DNA of 64,000 bases, taken from the NCBI RefSeq assembly GCF_914767665.1, contig NC_059508.1:27341501-27405500 (forward strand). Reading direction: 5' to 3'. The translations under genes were made by a program, and so were the position numbers. The DNA is from Harmonia axyridis (Eukaryota > Arthropoda > Insecta > Coleoptera > Coccinellidae). The notes beneath the pieces were generated by a model. That model was not told the DNA's origin and made no database searches. It saw only the letters and a program-made list of their open reading frames with translations. Positions 18,900 to 31,350 of this stretch are shown piece by piece (position 1 is the first letter of the stretch; each line of letters begins with the position of its first letter).

Positions 18900-21547
18900 T
18901 GTGACGGCGACTTTCTTCGGATTGATGATTGTTTACTATTTCTCTCCTATATTACCTCGGGCGCCAATTGCGATAGGTTTTATAAGGTCGCAATTCCTTA
19001 CGTCGCTCACTATTATCGACCCTGGGTAGCTTTTAAACAGTTGGAGAAGGGTTCGATTCAATCTAAGGTAAGAGCGATTGACCAGTGGTGATTTATTTCG
19101 CTAAACGGCAGTAAATGTCTATGAGATAAATAAAAGACACCCTGACGAAACACACTATATTTAACAATATCCGTTCCCTTATGTACAACACCAAATTATA
19201 TACAATACTATCCTATATATACAATAATGCAAAAGGCTACTAAACACCAAAAGCAAATATTTACAATGCAACACGGTACGGAACGAGAACTAAGCGAGGT
19301 GAGCAGGTGGCGTATATCAAGCAGCAGAAATGAGTAAGCAGTGAGCAAGCAAATTGAGCGATGATAAAAATGGTTAAGTGCGGACAAGCGTGGAAAGCAT
19401 GCAGATTGGCGTGTGAAATGCAGTCTAATAAGTCAGATGTGACTACCTATCCTGTGTTCCGTACGGTCCGGTTCGATACCTCTTTATAAGAAACAGCAAG
19501 CCTGAACAATATCTTCGAATCAGGTCTTGTATCGGCGCATCCACCAAAATGGATATTAAGTCAGACTGGGCAGGGTGACTCACCGAAATGACCACGGTGA
19601 TCAGTGAATCGGAAATACGCGACCCCTCTCCACAAGATAAGGAATTCCGTCTGGTGGTCCCAAATAAGAGTTGCTCGCAATAAGGGACCCGACACACGGA
19701 TTCCACTTGAGAAAGTTGGGTCTTAGAAACAGATTTCAATCAGGGTACTCGTCGGCGCATCCACCAAAATAAATCTCAAGTCAGACTGGGCAGGGTGTCT
19801 CACCGAAATGACCACGGTGATCCGTGAATCGGAAATAAGCGACCCCGCTCCACAGGATAAGGAATTCTGTCTGGTGGTCCCAAATAAGAGTTGCTCGCAA
19901 TAAGGGACCCGACACACAGATTCCACCTGAGAAAGTTGGGTCTTAGAAACAGATTTCAATCAGGGTATTTGTCGGCGCATCCACCAACATAAATCTAAGA
20001 AATAAATTTCGTTCGGGGTATACACTGACGCATCCACCAATTCCAGACTCGAGTCAGACCGGACAGGGTAATTCGCCGAAAAGGCTGCTGTGATCCGGAG
20101 ATCGGAATTTAGCGACCCCTCTCCCCAAGATAAGGAGTTATGCCTGGTAGTTCCAAATAAGAGTTGCTCGCAATAAGGAACCGGACAGACAAACTCCACT
20201 TGAGAAAGAAAGATCTAAGAAATGAATTTCGTTCAGGGTATACTTTGGCGCTTCCACCAATTCTAGACTCGAGTCAGACCGGACAGGGTAATTAGCCCAA
20301 AACACTGCTGTGATCCGGAGATCGGAAATTAGCGACCCCTCTCCTCAAGATAAGGGGCTTTGCCTGGTAGTTCCAAATAAGAGTTGCTCGCAATAAGGAA
20401 CCGAACAGACAAACTCCACTTGAGAAAGAAAGATCAAAGAAATAAATCTCACTTACGGTATACCTCGGCGCATCCACCAATTAACGACTCGAGTCGGACC
20501 GGACAGGATAATTAACCTTAAAGACCGCAGTGATCCGGAGATCGGAAATAAACGACCCCTCTCCCCAAGATAAGGAGTTCTGCCTGGTAGTTCCAAATAA
20601 GAGTTGCTCGCAATAAGGAACCGAACAGACAAACTCCACTTGAGAAAGAAAGATCTTAGAAATAAAATAAATTACAAATAAATCACACTCGGAAAGTATC
20701 GATGGAACACAGGAAAGTCACCGATAATACAGACAGGAATAAAACGGTTCTTACCAATCCTAAGAATTTCCCACTTCACTACATGAACTCAAATTCTTTT
20801 CGTGTACGGGCTAAGTGTCAAATTCACGAATATAAAATACGGCACTAAAACGTCCAACGTTCAAAAGAAAAATTGCAAACTAAAAATTAAACTCTAAATT
20901 GTTACTCAAGAAAATCCGCTCAATAATTATGAAAATATATAGCTCGAAGACGCCGACAGGAGTAAATCGGAAAATATCTTAATACTTCGAAGACACCGGC
21001 AAGAATAATCCTCCTTTTCCGAAATATTTCACTTGTAATCTCGGTTGGAAGGGGAAAATTTCGAGTCTTGAAATCGGCGGTGTACCTATGAAAAACGAAC
21101 GACAACATGTAAAAAAGAACATATTGAAGAGATAACGTCTATCGCGTTGTCGCTCGAAAGTTTTTATACATAGGCTGATATTTTAAATTGCATCGTTATA
21201 TTTTCATGAAATAAATAAATCAGAAATTATTCCAAATGAAAATTTTTGAATTGGACGAAAAAAAAACCTTCACTGCTCTCAATTAAAATTTTATTTTCAC
21301 CTACTCAGATGACTGGTAGAATATGATGGAATTCTAAACCTGGGGCAAATTATACTGGGTGATTCTAATAAAATAATTATTGAATTCTAAACCTGGGTAA
21401 ATTATACCAGGTGATTCTAATAAAATAATTATTGAATTCTAAACCTGGGTAAATTATACCAGGTGATTCTAATAAAATAATTACTGAATTCTTAACCTGG
21501 GCTAAATTATACCGGGTGATTCTAGTAACGAAATTCACTTCGTTACA
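18900..21547 (-). repeat. 5' LTR of the retrotransposon (2,648 bp)
   Basis: Same ends and order as the other LTR but with five 220-bp units (GAGTTGCTCG at 19668, 19888, 20161, 20381 and 20601). The unit at 20161 is a hybrid: it continues as the unit starting at 16120 does in the other LTR, so the length difference is a clean two-unit loss or gain by recombination. Confidence 0.93.
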
Positions 21548-21551
21548 GTGG
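21548..21551. repeat. Target-site duplication GTGG, right copy
   Basis: Follows the LTR end CGTTACA. Together with 14415-14418 it is the footprint of integration. Confidence 0.85.
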
Positions 21552-24500
21552 TTACAGCAGCAATTGACCTCACCACGTGGGAGATTATACCTGCGTGTCA
21601 TCCGAGTCCAAGAAAATCAACAATGTGGAATGGCTTACTTGGATAATTGATCATTATACAGAAAGAAGGGAATAAGAACAGTCCCTTATACCAAAGTGGT
21701 TTCCTTAGACACGTGTGTCAAGCTTTCGTCCCTGTGTAATACGATGAAAAGAGTTAGAATGAGAAACATTGAAGGAAATAACAAACAAATGAAATCAACA
21801 ACAGAAGTCAGTCGTGCATTTGTGGTTACAGCAGCAATTGACCTTACCACGTGGGAGATTATAACTGCGTGTCATCCGAGTCCAAGAAAATCAACAATGT
21901 GGAATGGCTTACTTGGATAATTGTTCATTAAACAAAAAAAAGGGAATAAGAACAGTCCCTTATACCGAAGTGGTTTCCTTAGACAGGTGTGTCAAGCTTT
22001 CGTCACTGTGCAATACGATGAAAAGAGTTAGGATGAGAAATATTGAAGGAAATAACAAACAAATGAAATCAACAACAGAAGTCAGTCGTGCATTTGTGGT
22101 TACAGCAGCAATTGACCTCACCACGTGGGAGATTATACCTGCGTGTCATCCGAGTCCAAGAAAATCAACAATGTGGAATGTCTTACTTGGATAATTGATC
22201 ATTATACAGAAAGAAGGGAATGAGAACAGTCCCTTATACCTATGTGGTTTCCATAGACACGTGTGTCAAGCTTTCGTCCCTGTGCAATACGATGAGAAGT
22301 TTAAGAATGAGAAACATTGAAGGAAATAACAAACGAATGAAATCAACAACAGAAGTCAGTCGTGCATTCGTGGTTACAGCAGCAATTGACCTTACCACGT
22401 GGGAGATTAGAGCTACCTGCGTGACATCCGAGTCCGAGAAAATCAACAATGTGGAATGGCTTACTTGGATAATTGTTCATTAAAAAGCAAAAAGGAAATA
22501 AGAACAGTCCCTTATACCGAAGTGGTTTCCTTAGACACGTGTGTCAAGCTTTCGTCCCTGTGCAATAAGATGAAAAGTGTTAGAATGAGAAACATAGAAG
22601 GAAATAACAAACGAATGAAATCAACAACAGAAGTCAGTCGTGCATTTGTGGTTACAGCAGCAATTGACCTTACCACGTGGAAGATTATAGCTACCTGCGT
22701 GACATCCGAGTCCGAGAAAATCAACAATGTGGAATGGCTTACTTGGATAATTGTTCATTAAACAAAAAGAAGGGAATAAGAACAGTCCCTTATACCAAAG
22801 TGGTTTCCTTAGACACGTGTGTCAAGCTTTCGTCCCTGTGTAATACGATGAAAAGAGTTAGAATGGGAAACATTGAAGGAAATAACAAACAAATGAAATC
22901 AACAACTGAAGTCAGTCGTGCATTTGTGGTTACAGCAGCAATTGACCTCACTACGTGGGAGATTATACCTGCGTGTCATCCGAGTCCAAGAAAATCAACA
23001 ATGCGGAATGGCTTACTTGGATGATTGATCATTATACAGTAAGAAGGGAATAAGAACTGTCCCTTATACCAATGTGGTTTCCATAGACACGTGTGTCAAG
23101 CTTTCGTCCCTGTGCAATACGATGAGAAGTGTTAGAATGAGAAACATTGAAGGAAATAACAAACAAATGAAATCAACAACAGAAGTCAGCCGTCCAATTG
23201 TGGTTACAGCAGCAATTGACCTTACTACGTTGGAGATTATAGCTACCCGCGTGTCATCCGAGTACAAGAAACTCAACAATGTGGAATGGCTTACTTGGAT
23301 AATTGTTTATTAAACAAAAAGAAGGGAATAAGAACAGTCCCTTTCACCAATGTGATTTCCTTAGACACGTGTGTCAAGCTTTCGTCCCTGTGCAATACGA
23401 TGAAAAGAGTTAGAATGAGAAACATTGAAGGATATAACAAACAAATGAAATCAAAAATAGAAGTCAGTCGTGCATTTGTGGTTACAGCAGCAATTAACCT
23501 TACCACGTGGGCGATTATAGCTATCTGCGTGACATCAGAGTCTAAGAAAATCAACAATGTGGAATGGCTTACTTGGATAATGGTTCATTAAACAAAAAGA
23601 AGGGAAGAACAGTCCCTTATACCAAAGTGGTTTCCTCAGACACGTATGTCAATCTTTCTTCCCTGTGCAATACGATGAAAAGTGTTTGAATGAGAAACAT
23701 AGATGGAAATAACAAACAAATGAAATCAACAACAGAAGTCAGTCGTGCATTTGTGGTTACAGCAGCAATTGACCTTACCACGTGGTAGATTATAGCTACC
23801 TGCGTGACATCCAAGTCCAAGAAACTCAACAATGTGGAATGGCTTACTTGGATAATTGTTTATTAAACAAAAAGAAGGGAATAAGAACAGTCCCTTATAC
23901 CAAAGTGGTTTCCTTAGACACGTGTGTCAAGCTTTCGTCCCTGTGCAATACGATGAAAAGAGTTAGGATGAGAAACATTGAAGGAAATAACAAACAAATG
24001 AAATCAACAACAGAAGTCAGTCGTGCATTTGTGGTTACAGCAGCAATTGACCTCACCACGTGGGAGATTATACCTGCGTGTCATCCTCGTCCAAGAAAAT
24101 CAACAATGTGGAATGGCTTACTTGGATAATTGATCATTATACAGAAAGAAGGGAATGAGAACAGTCCCTTATACCAAAGTGGTTTCCTTAGACACGTGTG
24201 TCAAGCTTTCGTCCCTGTGTAATACGATGAAAAGAGTTAGAATGAGAAACATTGAAGGAAATAACAAACAAATGAAATCAACAACAGAAGTCAGTCGTGC
24301 ATTTGTGGTTACAGCAGCAATTGACCTTACCACGTGGAAGATTATAGCTACCTGCGTGACATCCGAGTCCAAGAAAATCAACAATGAGGAATGGCTTACT
24401 TGGATAATTCTTCATTAAACAAAAAGAAGGGAATAAGAACAGTCCCTTATACCAAAGTGGTTTCCTTAGACACGTGTGTCAAGCTTTCGTCCCTGTGTAA

Positions 24501-27500
24501 TACGATGAAAAGAGTTAGAATGAGAAACATTGAAGGAAATAACAAACAAATGAAATCAACAACAGAAGTCAGTCGTGCATTTGTGGTTACAGCAGCAATT
24601 GACCTCACTACGTGGGAGATTATACCTGCGTGTCATCCGAGTCCAAGAAAATCAACAATGCGGAATGGCTTACTTGGATGATTGATCATTATACAGTAAG
24701 AAGGGAATGAGAACTGTCCCTTATACCAATGTGGTTTCCATAGACACGTGTGTCAAGCTTTCGTCCCTGTGTAATACGATGAAAAGAGTTAGAATGAGAA
24801 ACATTGAAGGAAATAACAAACAAATGAAATCAACAACAGAAGTCAGTCGTGCATTTGTGGTTACAGCAGCAATTGACCTCACCACGTGGGAGATTATACC
24901 TGCGTGTCATCCGAGTCCAAGAAAATCAACAATGTGGAATGGCTTACTTGGATAATTGATCATTATACAGAAAGAAGGGAATAAGAACAGTCCCTTATAC
25001 CAAAATGGTTTCCTTAGACACGTGTGTCAAGCTTTCGTCCCTGTGTAATACGATGAAAAGAGTTAGAATGAGAAACATTGAAGGAAATAACAAACAAATG
25101 AAGTCAACAACAGAAGTCAGTCGTGCATTCGTGGTTACAGCAGCAATTGACCTTACCACGTGGGAGATTATACCTGCGTGTCATTCGAGTCCAAGAAAAT
25201 CAACAATGTGGAATGGCTTACTTGGATAATTGTTCATTAAACAAAAAGAAGGGAATAAGAACAGTCCCTTATGCCAAAGTGGTTTCCTTAGACACGTGTG
25301 TCAAGCTTTCGTCCCTGTGTAATACGATGAAAAGTGTTAGAATGAGAAACATAGAAGGAAATAACAAACAAATGAAATCAACAACAGAAGTCAGTCGTGC
25401 ATTTGTGGTTACAGCAGCAATTGACCTTACCACGTGGAAGATTATAGCTACCTGCGTGACATCCGAGTCCAAGAAAATCAACAATGTGGAATGGCTCACT
25501 TGGATAATTCTTCATTAAACAAAAAGAAGGGAATAAGAACAGTCCCTTATACCAAAGTGGTTTCCTTAGACACGTGTGTCAAGCTTTCGTCCCTGTGTAA
25601 TACGATGAAAAGAGTTAGAATGAGAAACATTGAAGGAAATAACAAACAAATGAAATCAACAACAGAAGTCAGTCGTGCATTTGTGGTTACAGCAGCAATT
25701 GACCTCACTACGTGGGAGATTATACCTGCGTGTCATCCGAGTCCAAGAAAATCAACAATGTGGAATGGCTTACTTGGATAATTGTTCATTAAACAAAAAA
25801 AAGGGAATAAGAACAGTCCCTTATACCGAAGTGGTTTCCTTAGACAGGTGTGTCAAGCTTTCGTCACTGTGCAATACGATGAAAAGAGTTAGGATGAGAA
25901 ATATTGAAGGAAATAACAAACAAATGAAATCAACAACAGAAGTCAGTCGTGCATTTGTGGTTACAGCAGCAATTGACCTCACCACGTGGGAGATTATACC
26001 TGCGTGTCATCCGAGTCCAAGAAAATCAACAATGTGGAATGTCTTACTTGGATAATTGATCATTATACAGAAAGAAGGGAATGAGAACAGTCCCTTATAC
26101 CTATGTGGTTTCCATAGACACGTGTGTCAAGCTTTCGTCCCTGTGCAATACGATGAGAAGTGTAAGAATGAGAAACATTGAAGGAAATAACAAACGAATG
26201 AAATCAACAACAGAAGTCAGTCGTGCATTCGTGGTTACAGCAGCAATTGACCTTACCACGTGGGAGATTAGAGCTACCTGCGTGACATCCGAGTCCGAGA
26301 AAATCAACAATGTGGAATGGCTTACTTGGATAATTGTTCATTAAAAAGCAAAAAGGAAATAAGAACAGTCCCTTATACCGAAGTGGTTTCCTTAGACACG
26401 TGTGTCAAGCTTTCGTCCCTGTGCAATAAGATGAAAAGTGTTAGAATGAGAAACATAGGAGGAAATAACTAACAAATGAAATCAACAACAGAAGTCAGTC
26501 GTGCATTTGTGGTTACAGCAGCAATTGACCTTACCACGTGGAAGATTATAGCTACCTGCGTGACATCCGAGTCCGAGAAAATCAACAATGTGGAATGGCT
26601 TACTTGGATAATTGTTCATTAAACAAAAAGAAGGGAATAAGAACAGTCCCTTATACCAAAGTGGTTTCCTTAGACACGTGTGTCAAGCTTTCGTCCCTGT
26701 GTAATACGATGAAAAGAGTTAGAATGGGAAACATTGAAGGAAATAACAAACAAATGAAATCAACAACTGAAGTCAGTCGTGCATTTGTGGTTACAGCAGC
26801 AATTGACCTCACTACGTGGGAGATTATACCTGCGTGTCATCCGAGTCCAAGAAAATCAACAATGCGGAATGGCTTACTTGGATGATTGATCATTATACAG
26901 TAAGAAGGGAATAAGAACAGTCCCTTATACCAAAGTGGTTTCCTTAGACACGTGTGTCAAGCTTTCGTCCCTGTGTAATACGATGAAGAGAGTAAGAATG
27001 AGAAACATTGAAGGAAATAACAAACAAATGAAATCAACAACAGATGTCAGTCGTGCATTTGTGGTTACAGCAGCAATTGACCTTACCACGTGGGAGATTA
27101 TACCTGCGTGTCATCCGAGTCCAAGAAAATCAACAATGTGGAATGGCTCACTTGGATAATTGTTCATTAAACAAAAAGAAGGGAATAAGAACAGTCCCTT
27201 ATACCCAAGTGGTTTCCTTAGACAAGTGTGTCAAGCTTTCGTCCCTGTGCAATACGATGAAAAGAGTTAGGATGAGAAACATTGAAGGAAATAACAAACA
27301 AATGAAATCAACAACAGAAGTCAGTCGTGCATTTGTGGTTACAGCAGCAATTGACCTTACCACGTGGGAGATTATACCTGCGTGTCATCCGAGTCCAAGA
27401 AAATCAACAATGTGGAATGGCTCACTTGGATAATTGTTCATTAAACAAAAAGAAGGGAATAAGAACAGTCCCTTATACCCAAGTGGTTTCCTTAGACAAG

Positions 27501-30500
27501 TGTGTCAAGCTTTCGTCCCTGTGCAATACGATGAAAAGAGTTAGGATGAGAAACATTGAAGGAAATAACAAACAAATGAAATCAACAACAGAAGTCAGTC
27601 GTGCATTTGTGGTTACAGCAGCAATTGACCTCACCACGTGGGAGATTATACCTGCGTGTCATCCGAGTCCAAGAAAATCAACAATGTGGAATGGCTTACT
27701 TGGATAATTGATCATTATACAGAAAGAAGGGAATAAGAACAGTCCCTTATACCAAAGTGGTTTCCTTAGACACGTGTGTCAAGCTTTCGTCCCTGTGTAA
27801 TACGATGAAAAGAGTTAGAATGAGAAACATTGAAGGAAATAACAAACAAATGAAATCAACAACAGAAGTCAGTCGTGCATTTGTGGTTACAGCAGCAATT
27901 GACCTTACCACGTGGGAGATTATAACTGCGTGTCATCCGAGTCCAAGAAAATCAACAATGTGGAATGGCTTACTTGGATAATTGTTCATTAAACAAAAAA
28001 AAGGGAATAAGAACAGTCCCTTATACCGAAGTGGTTTCCTTAGACAGGTGTGTCAAGCTTTCGTCACTGTGCAATACGATGAAAAGAGTTAGGATGAGAA
28101 ATATTGAAGGAAATAACAAACAAATGAAATCAACAACAGAAGTCAGTCGTGCATTTGAGGTTACAGCAGCAATTGACCTCACCACGTGGGAGATTATACC
28201 TGCGTGTCATCCGAGTCCAAGAAAATCAACAATGTGGAATGTCTTACTTGGATAATTGATCATTATACAGAAAGAAGGGAATGAGAACAGTCCCTTATAC
28301 CTATGTGGTTTCCATAGACACGTGTGTCAAGCTTTCGTCCCTGTGCAATACGATGAGAAGTGTAAGAATGAGAAACATTGAAGGAAATAACAAACGAATG
28401 AAATCAACAACAGAAGTCAGTCGTGCATTCGTGGTTACAGCAGCAATTGACCTTACCACGTGGGAGATTAGAGCTACCTGCGTGACATCCGAGTCCGAGA
28501 AAATCAACAATGTGGAATGGCTTACTTGGATAATTGTTCATTAAAAAGCAAAAAGGAAATAAGAACAGTCCCTTATACCGAAGTGGTTTCCTTAGACACG
28601 TGTGTCAAGCTTTCGTCCCTGTGCAATAAGATGAAAAGTGTTAGAATGAGAAACATAGGAGGAAATAACTAACAAATGAAATCAACAACAGAAGTCAGTC
28701 GTGCATTTGTGGTTACAGCAGCAATTGACCTTACCACGTGGAAGATTATAGCTACCTGCGTGACATCCGAGTCCGAGAAAATCAACAATGTGGAATGGCT
28801 TACTTGGATAATTGTTCATTAAACAAAAAGAAGGGAATAAGAACAGTCCCTTATACCAAAGTGGTTTCCTTAGACACGTGTGTCAAGCTTTCGTCCCTGT
28901 GTAATACGATGAAAAGAGTTAGAATGGGAAACATTGAAGGAAATAACAAACAAATGAAATCAACAACTGAAGTCAGTCGTGCATTTGTGGTTACAGCAGC
29001 AATTGACCTCACTAGTGGGAGATTATACCTGCGTGTCAACCGAGTCCAAGAAAATCAACAATGCGGAATGGCTTACTTGGATGATTGATCATTATACAGT
29101 AAGAAGGGAATAAGAACTGTCCCTTATACCAATGTGGTTTCCATAGACACGTGTGTCAAGCTTTCGTCCCTGTGCAATACGATGAGAAGTGTTAGAATGA
29201 GAAACATTGAAGGAAATAACAAACAAATGAAATCAACAACAGAAGTCAGCCGTCCAATTGTGGTTACAGCAGCAATTGACCTTACTACGTGGGAGATTAT
29301 AGCTACCCGCGTGTCATCCGAGTACAAGAAACTCAACAATGTGGAATGGCTTACTTGGATAATTGTTTATTAAACAAAAAGAAGGGAATAAGAACAGTCC
29401 CTTTCACCAATGTGATTTCCTTAGACACGTGTGTCAAGCTTTCGTCCCTGTGCAATACGATGAAAAGAGTTAGAATGAGAAACATTGAAGGATATAACAA
29501 ACAAATGAAATCAAAAATAGAAGTCAGTCGTGCATTTGTGGTTACAGCAGCAATTAACCTTACCACGTGGGCGATTATAGCTATCTGCGTGACATCAGAG
29601 TCTAAGAAAATCAACAATGTGGAATGGCTTACTTGGATAATGGTTCATTAAACAAAAAGAAGGGAAGAACACTCCCTTATACCAAAGTGGTTTCCTCAGA
29701 CACGTATGTCAATCTTTCTTCCCTGTGCAATACGATGAAAAGTGTTTGAATGAGAAACATAGATGGAAATAACAAACAAATGAAATCAACAACAGAAGTC
29801 AGCCGTCCAATTGTGGTTACAGCAGCAATTGACCTTACCACGTGGGAGATTATAGCAACCCGCGTGTCATCCGAGTCCAAGAAAATCAACAATGTGGAAT
29901 GGCTTACTTGGATAATTGTTAATTAAACAAAAAGAAGGGAATAAGAACAGTCCCTTCTACCTATGTGATTTCCTTAGACACGTGTGTCAAGCTTTCTTCC
30001 CTGTGCAATACGATGAAAAGTGTTAGAATGAGAAACATAGAAGGAAATTACAAACGAATGAAATCAACAACAGAAGTCAGTCGTGCATTTGTGGTTACAG
30101 CAGCAATTGACCTTACCACGTGGGAGATTATAGCAACCCGCGTGTCATCCGAGTCCAAGAAAATCAACAATGTGGAATGGCCTACTTGGATAATTGTTGA
30201 TTAAACAAAAAAAAAAGAATAAGAACAGTCCCTTATACCAATGTGGTTTCCTTAGACACGTGTGTCAAGCTTTCGTCCCTGTGCAATACGATGAAAAGTG
30301 TTAGAATGAGAAACATAGAAGGAAATTACAAACGAATGAAATCAACAACAGAAGTCAGTCGTGCATTTGTGGTTACAGCAGCAATTGACCTTACCACGTG
30401 GGAGATTATAGCTACCTGCGTGACATCCGAGTCCAAGAAAATCAACAATGTGGAATGGCCTACTTGGATAATTGTTGATTAAACAAAAAAAAAAGAATAA

Positions 30501-31350
30501 GAACAGTCCCTTATACCAAAGTGGTTTCCTTAGACACGTGTGTCAAGCTTTCGTCCCTGTGCAATACGATGAAAAGTGTTAGGATGAGAAACATAGAAGG
30601 AAATAACAGACAAATGAAATCAACAACAGAAGTCAGCCGTCCAATTGTGGTTACAGCAGCAATTGACCTTACCACGTGGGAGATTATAGCAACCCGCGTG
30701 TCATCCGAGTCCAAGAAAATCAACAATGTGGAATGGCTTACTTGGATAATTGTTAATTAAACAAAAAGAAGGGAATAAGAACAGTCCCTTCTACCTATGT
30801 GATTTCCTTAGACACGTGTGTCAAGCTTTCTTCCCTGAGCAATACGATGAGAAGTGTTAGAATGAGAAACATTGAAGGAAATAACAAACAAATGAAATCA
30901 ACAACAGAAGTCAGTCGTGAATTTGTGGTTCCAGCAGCAATTTACCTTAACACGTGGGAGATTATAGCTACCTGCGTGACATCCGAGTCCAAGAAAATCA
31001 ACAATGTGGAATGGCCTACTTGGATAATTGTTGATTAAACAGAAAAAAAAGAATAAGAACAGTCCCTTATACCAATGTGGTTTCCTTAGACACGTGTGTC
31101 AAGCTTTCGTCCCTGTGCAATACGATGAAAAGTGTTAGAATGAGAAACATAGAAGGAAATTACAAACGAATGAAATCAACAACAGAAGTCAGTCGTGCAT
31201 TTGTGGTTACAGCAGCAATTGACCTTACCACGTGGGAGATTATAGCTACCTGCGTGACATCCGAGTCCAAGAAAATCAACAATGTGGAATGGCCTACTTG
31301 GATAATTGTTGATTAAACAGAAAAAAAAGAATAAGAACAGTCCCTTATAC
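21548..31350. repeat. Satellite array between the LTR element and block B
   Basis: About 35 monomers. The segment 21548-23750 recurs at 27609-29810 (offset 6,061, then 6,060 after a one-base loss at about 29015), and 21904-23000 recurs at offset 3,861, so large segments were duplicated inside the array. The region 23074-25200 matches 11251-13380. The monomer at 27181-27454 is followed by a near-identical copy, a local single-monomer duplication. The last 1.4 kb contains only 278-bp monomers, with an A-rich run (AAACAAAAAAAAAAG) at the monomer join, and repeats in blocks of three. It ends at TCCCTTATAC, where block B begins. Confidence 0.94.

Larger units (their letters stand above)
14419..21547 (-). 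mobile_element. Internally deleted Ty3/gypsy-type LTR retrotransposon with very long LTRs
   Basis: A 7,129-bp element inserted in the satellite and oriented on the minus strand. It has LTRs of 2,648 bp (5', 18900-21547) and 3,088 bp (3', 14419-17506), ends of the TG...CA type, a primer binding site, a polypurine tract and a 4-bp target duplication. The 1,393-bp interior keeps only a Gag N-terminus and an integrase C-terminus. Protease, reverse transcriptase, RNase H and the integrase catalytic core are missing. The GPY/F module in the integrase tail and the pol-end position of integrase point to Ty3/gypsy. Long LTRs with a tRNA-Lys primer site recall the Osvaldo/Ulysses group, but no reverse transcriptase remains to test that. 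The LTRs are nearly identical in shared parts, so the insertion is young. Confidence 0.92.

Noticed and set aside
12583..24403. The two NUMT-free sites are 11,820 bp apart, almost the composite repeat period of 11,822
   Set aside because: The interval between them consists of the 7,129-bp LTR element plus 17 monomers and contains no mtDNA, so the near-equality looks like coincidence.
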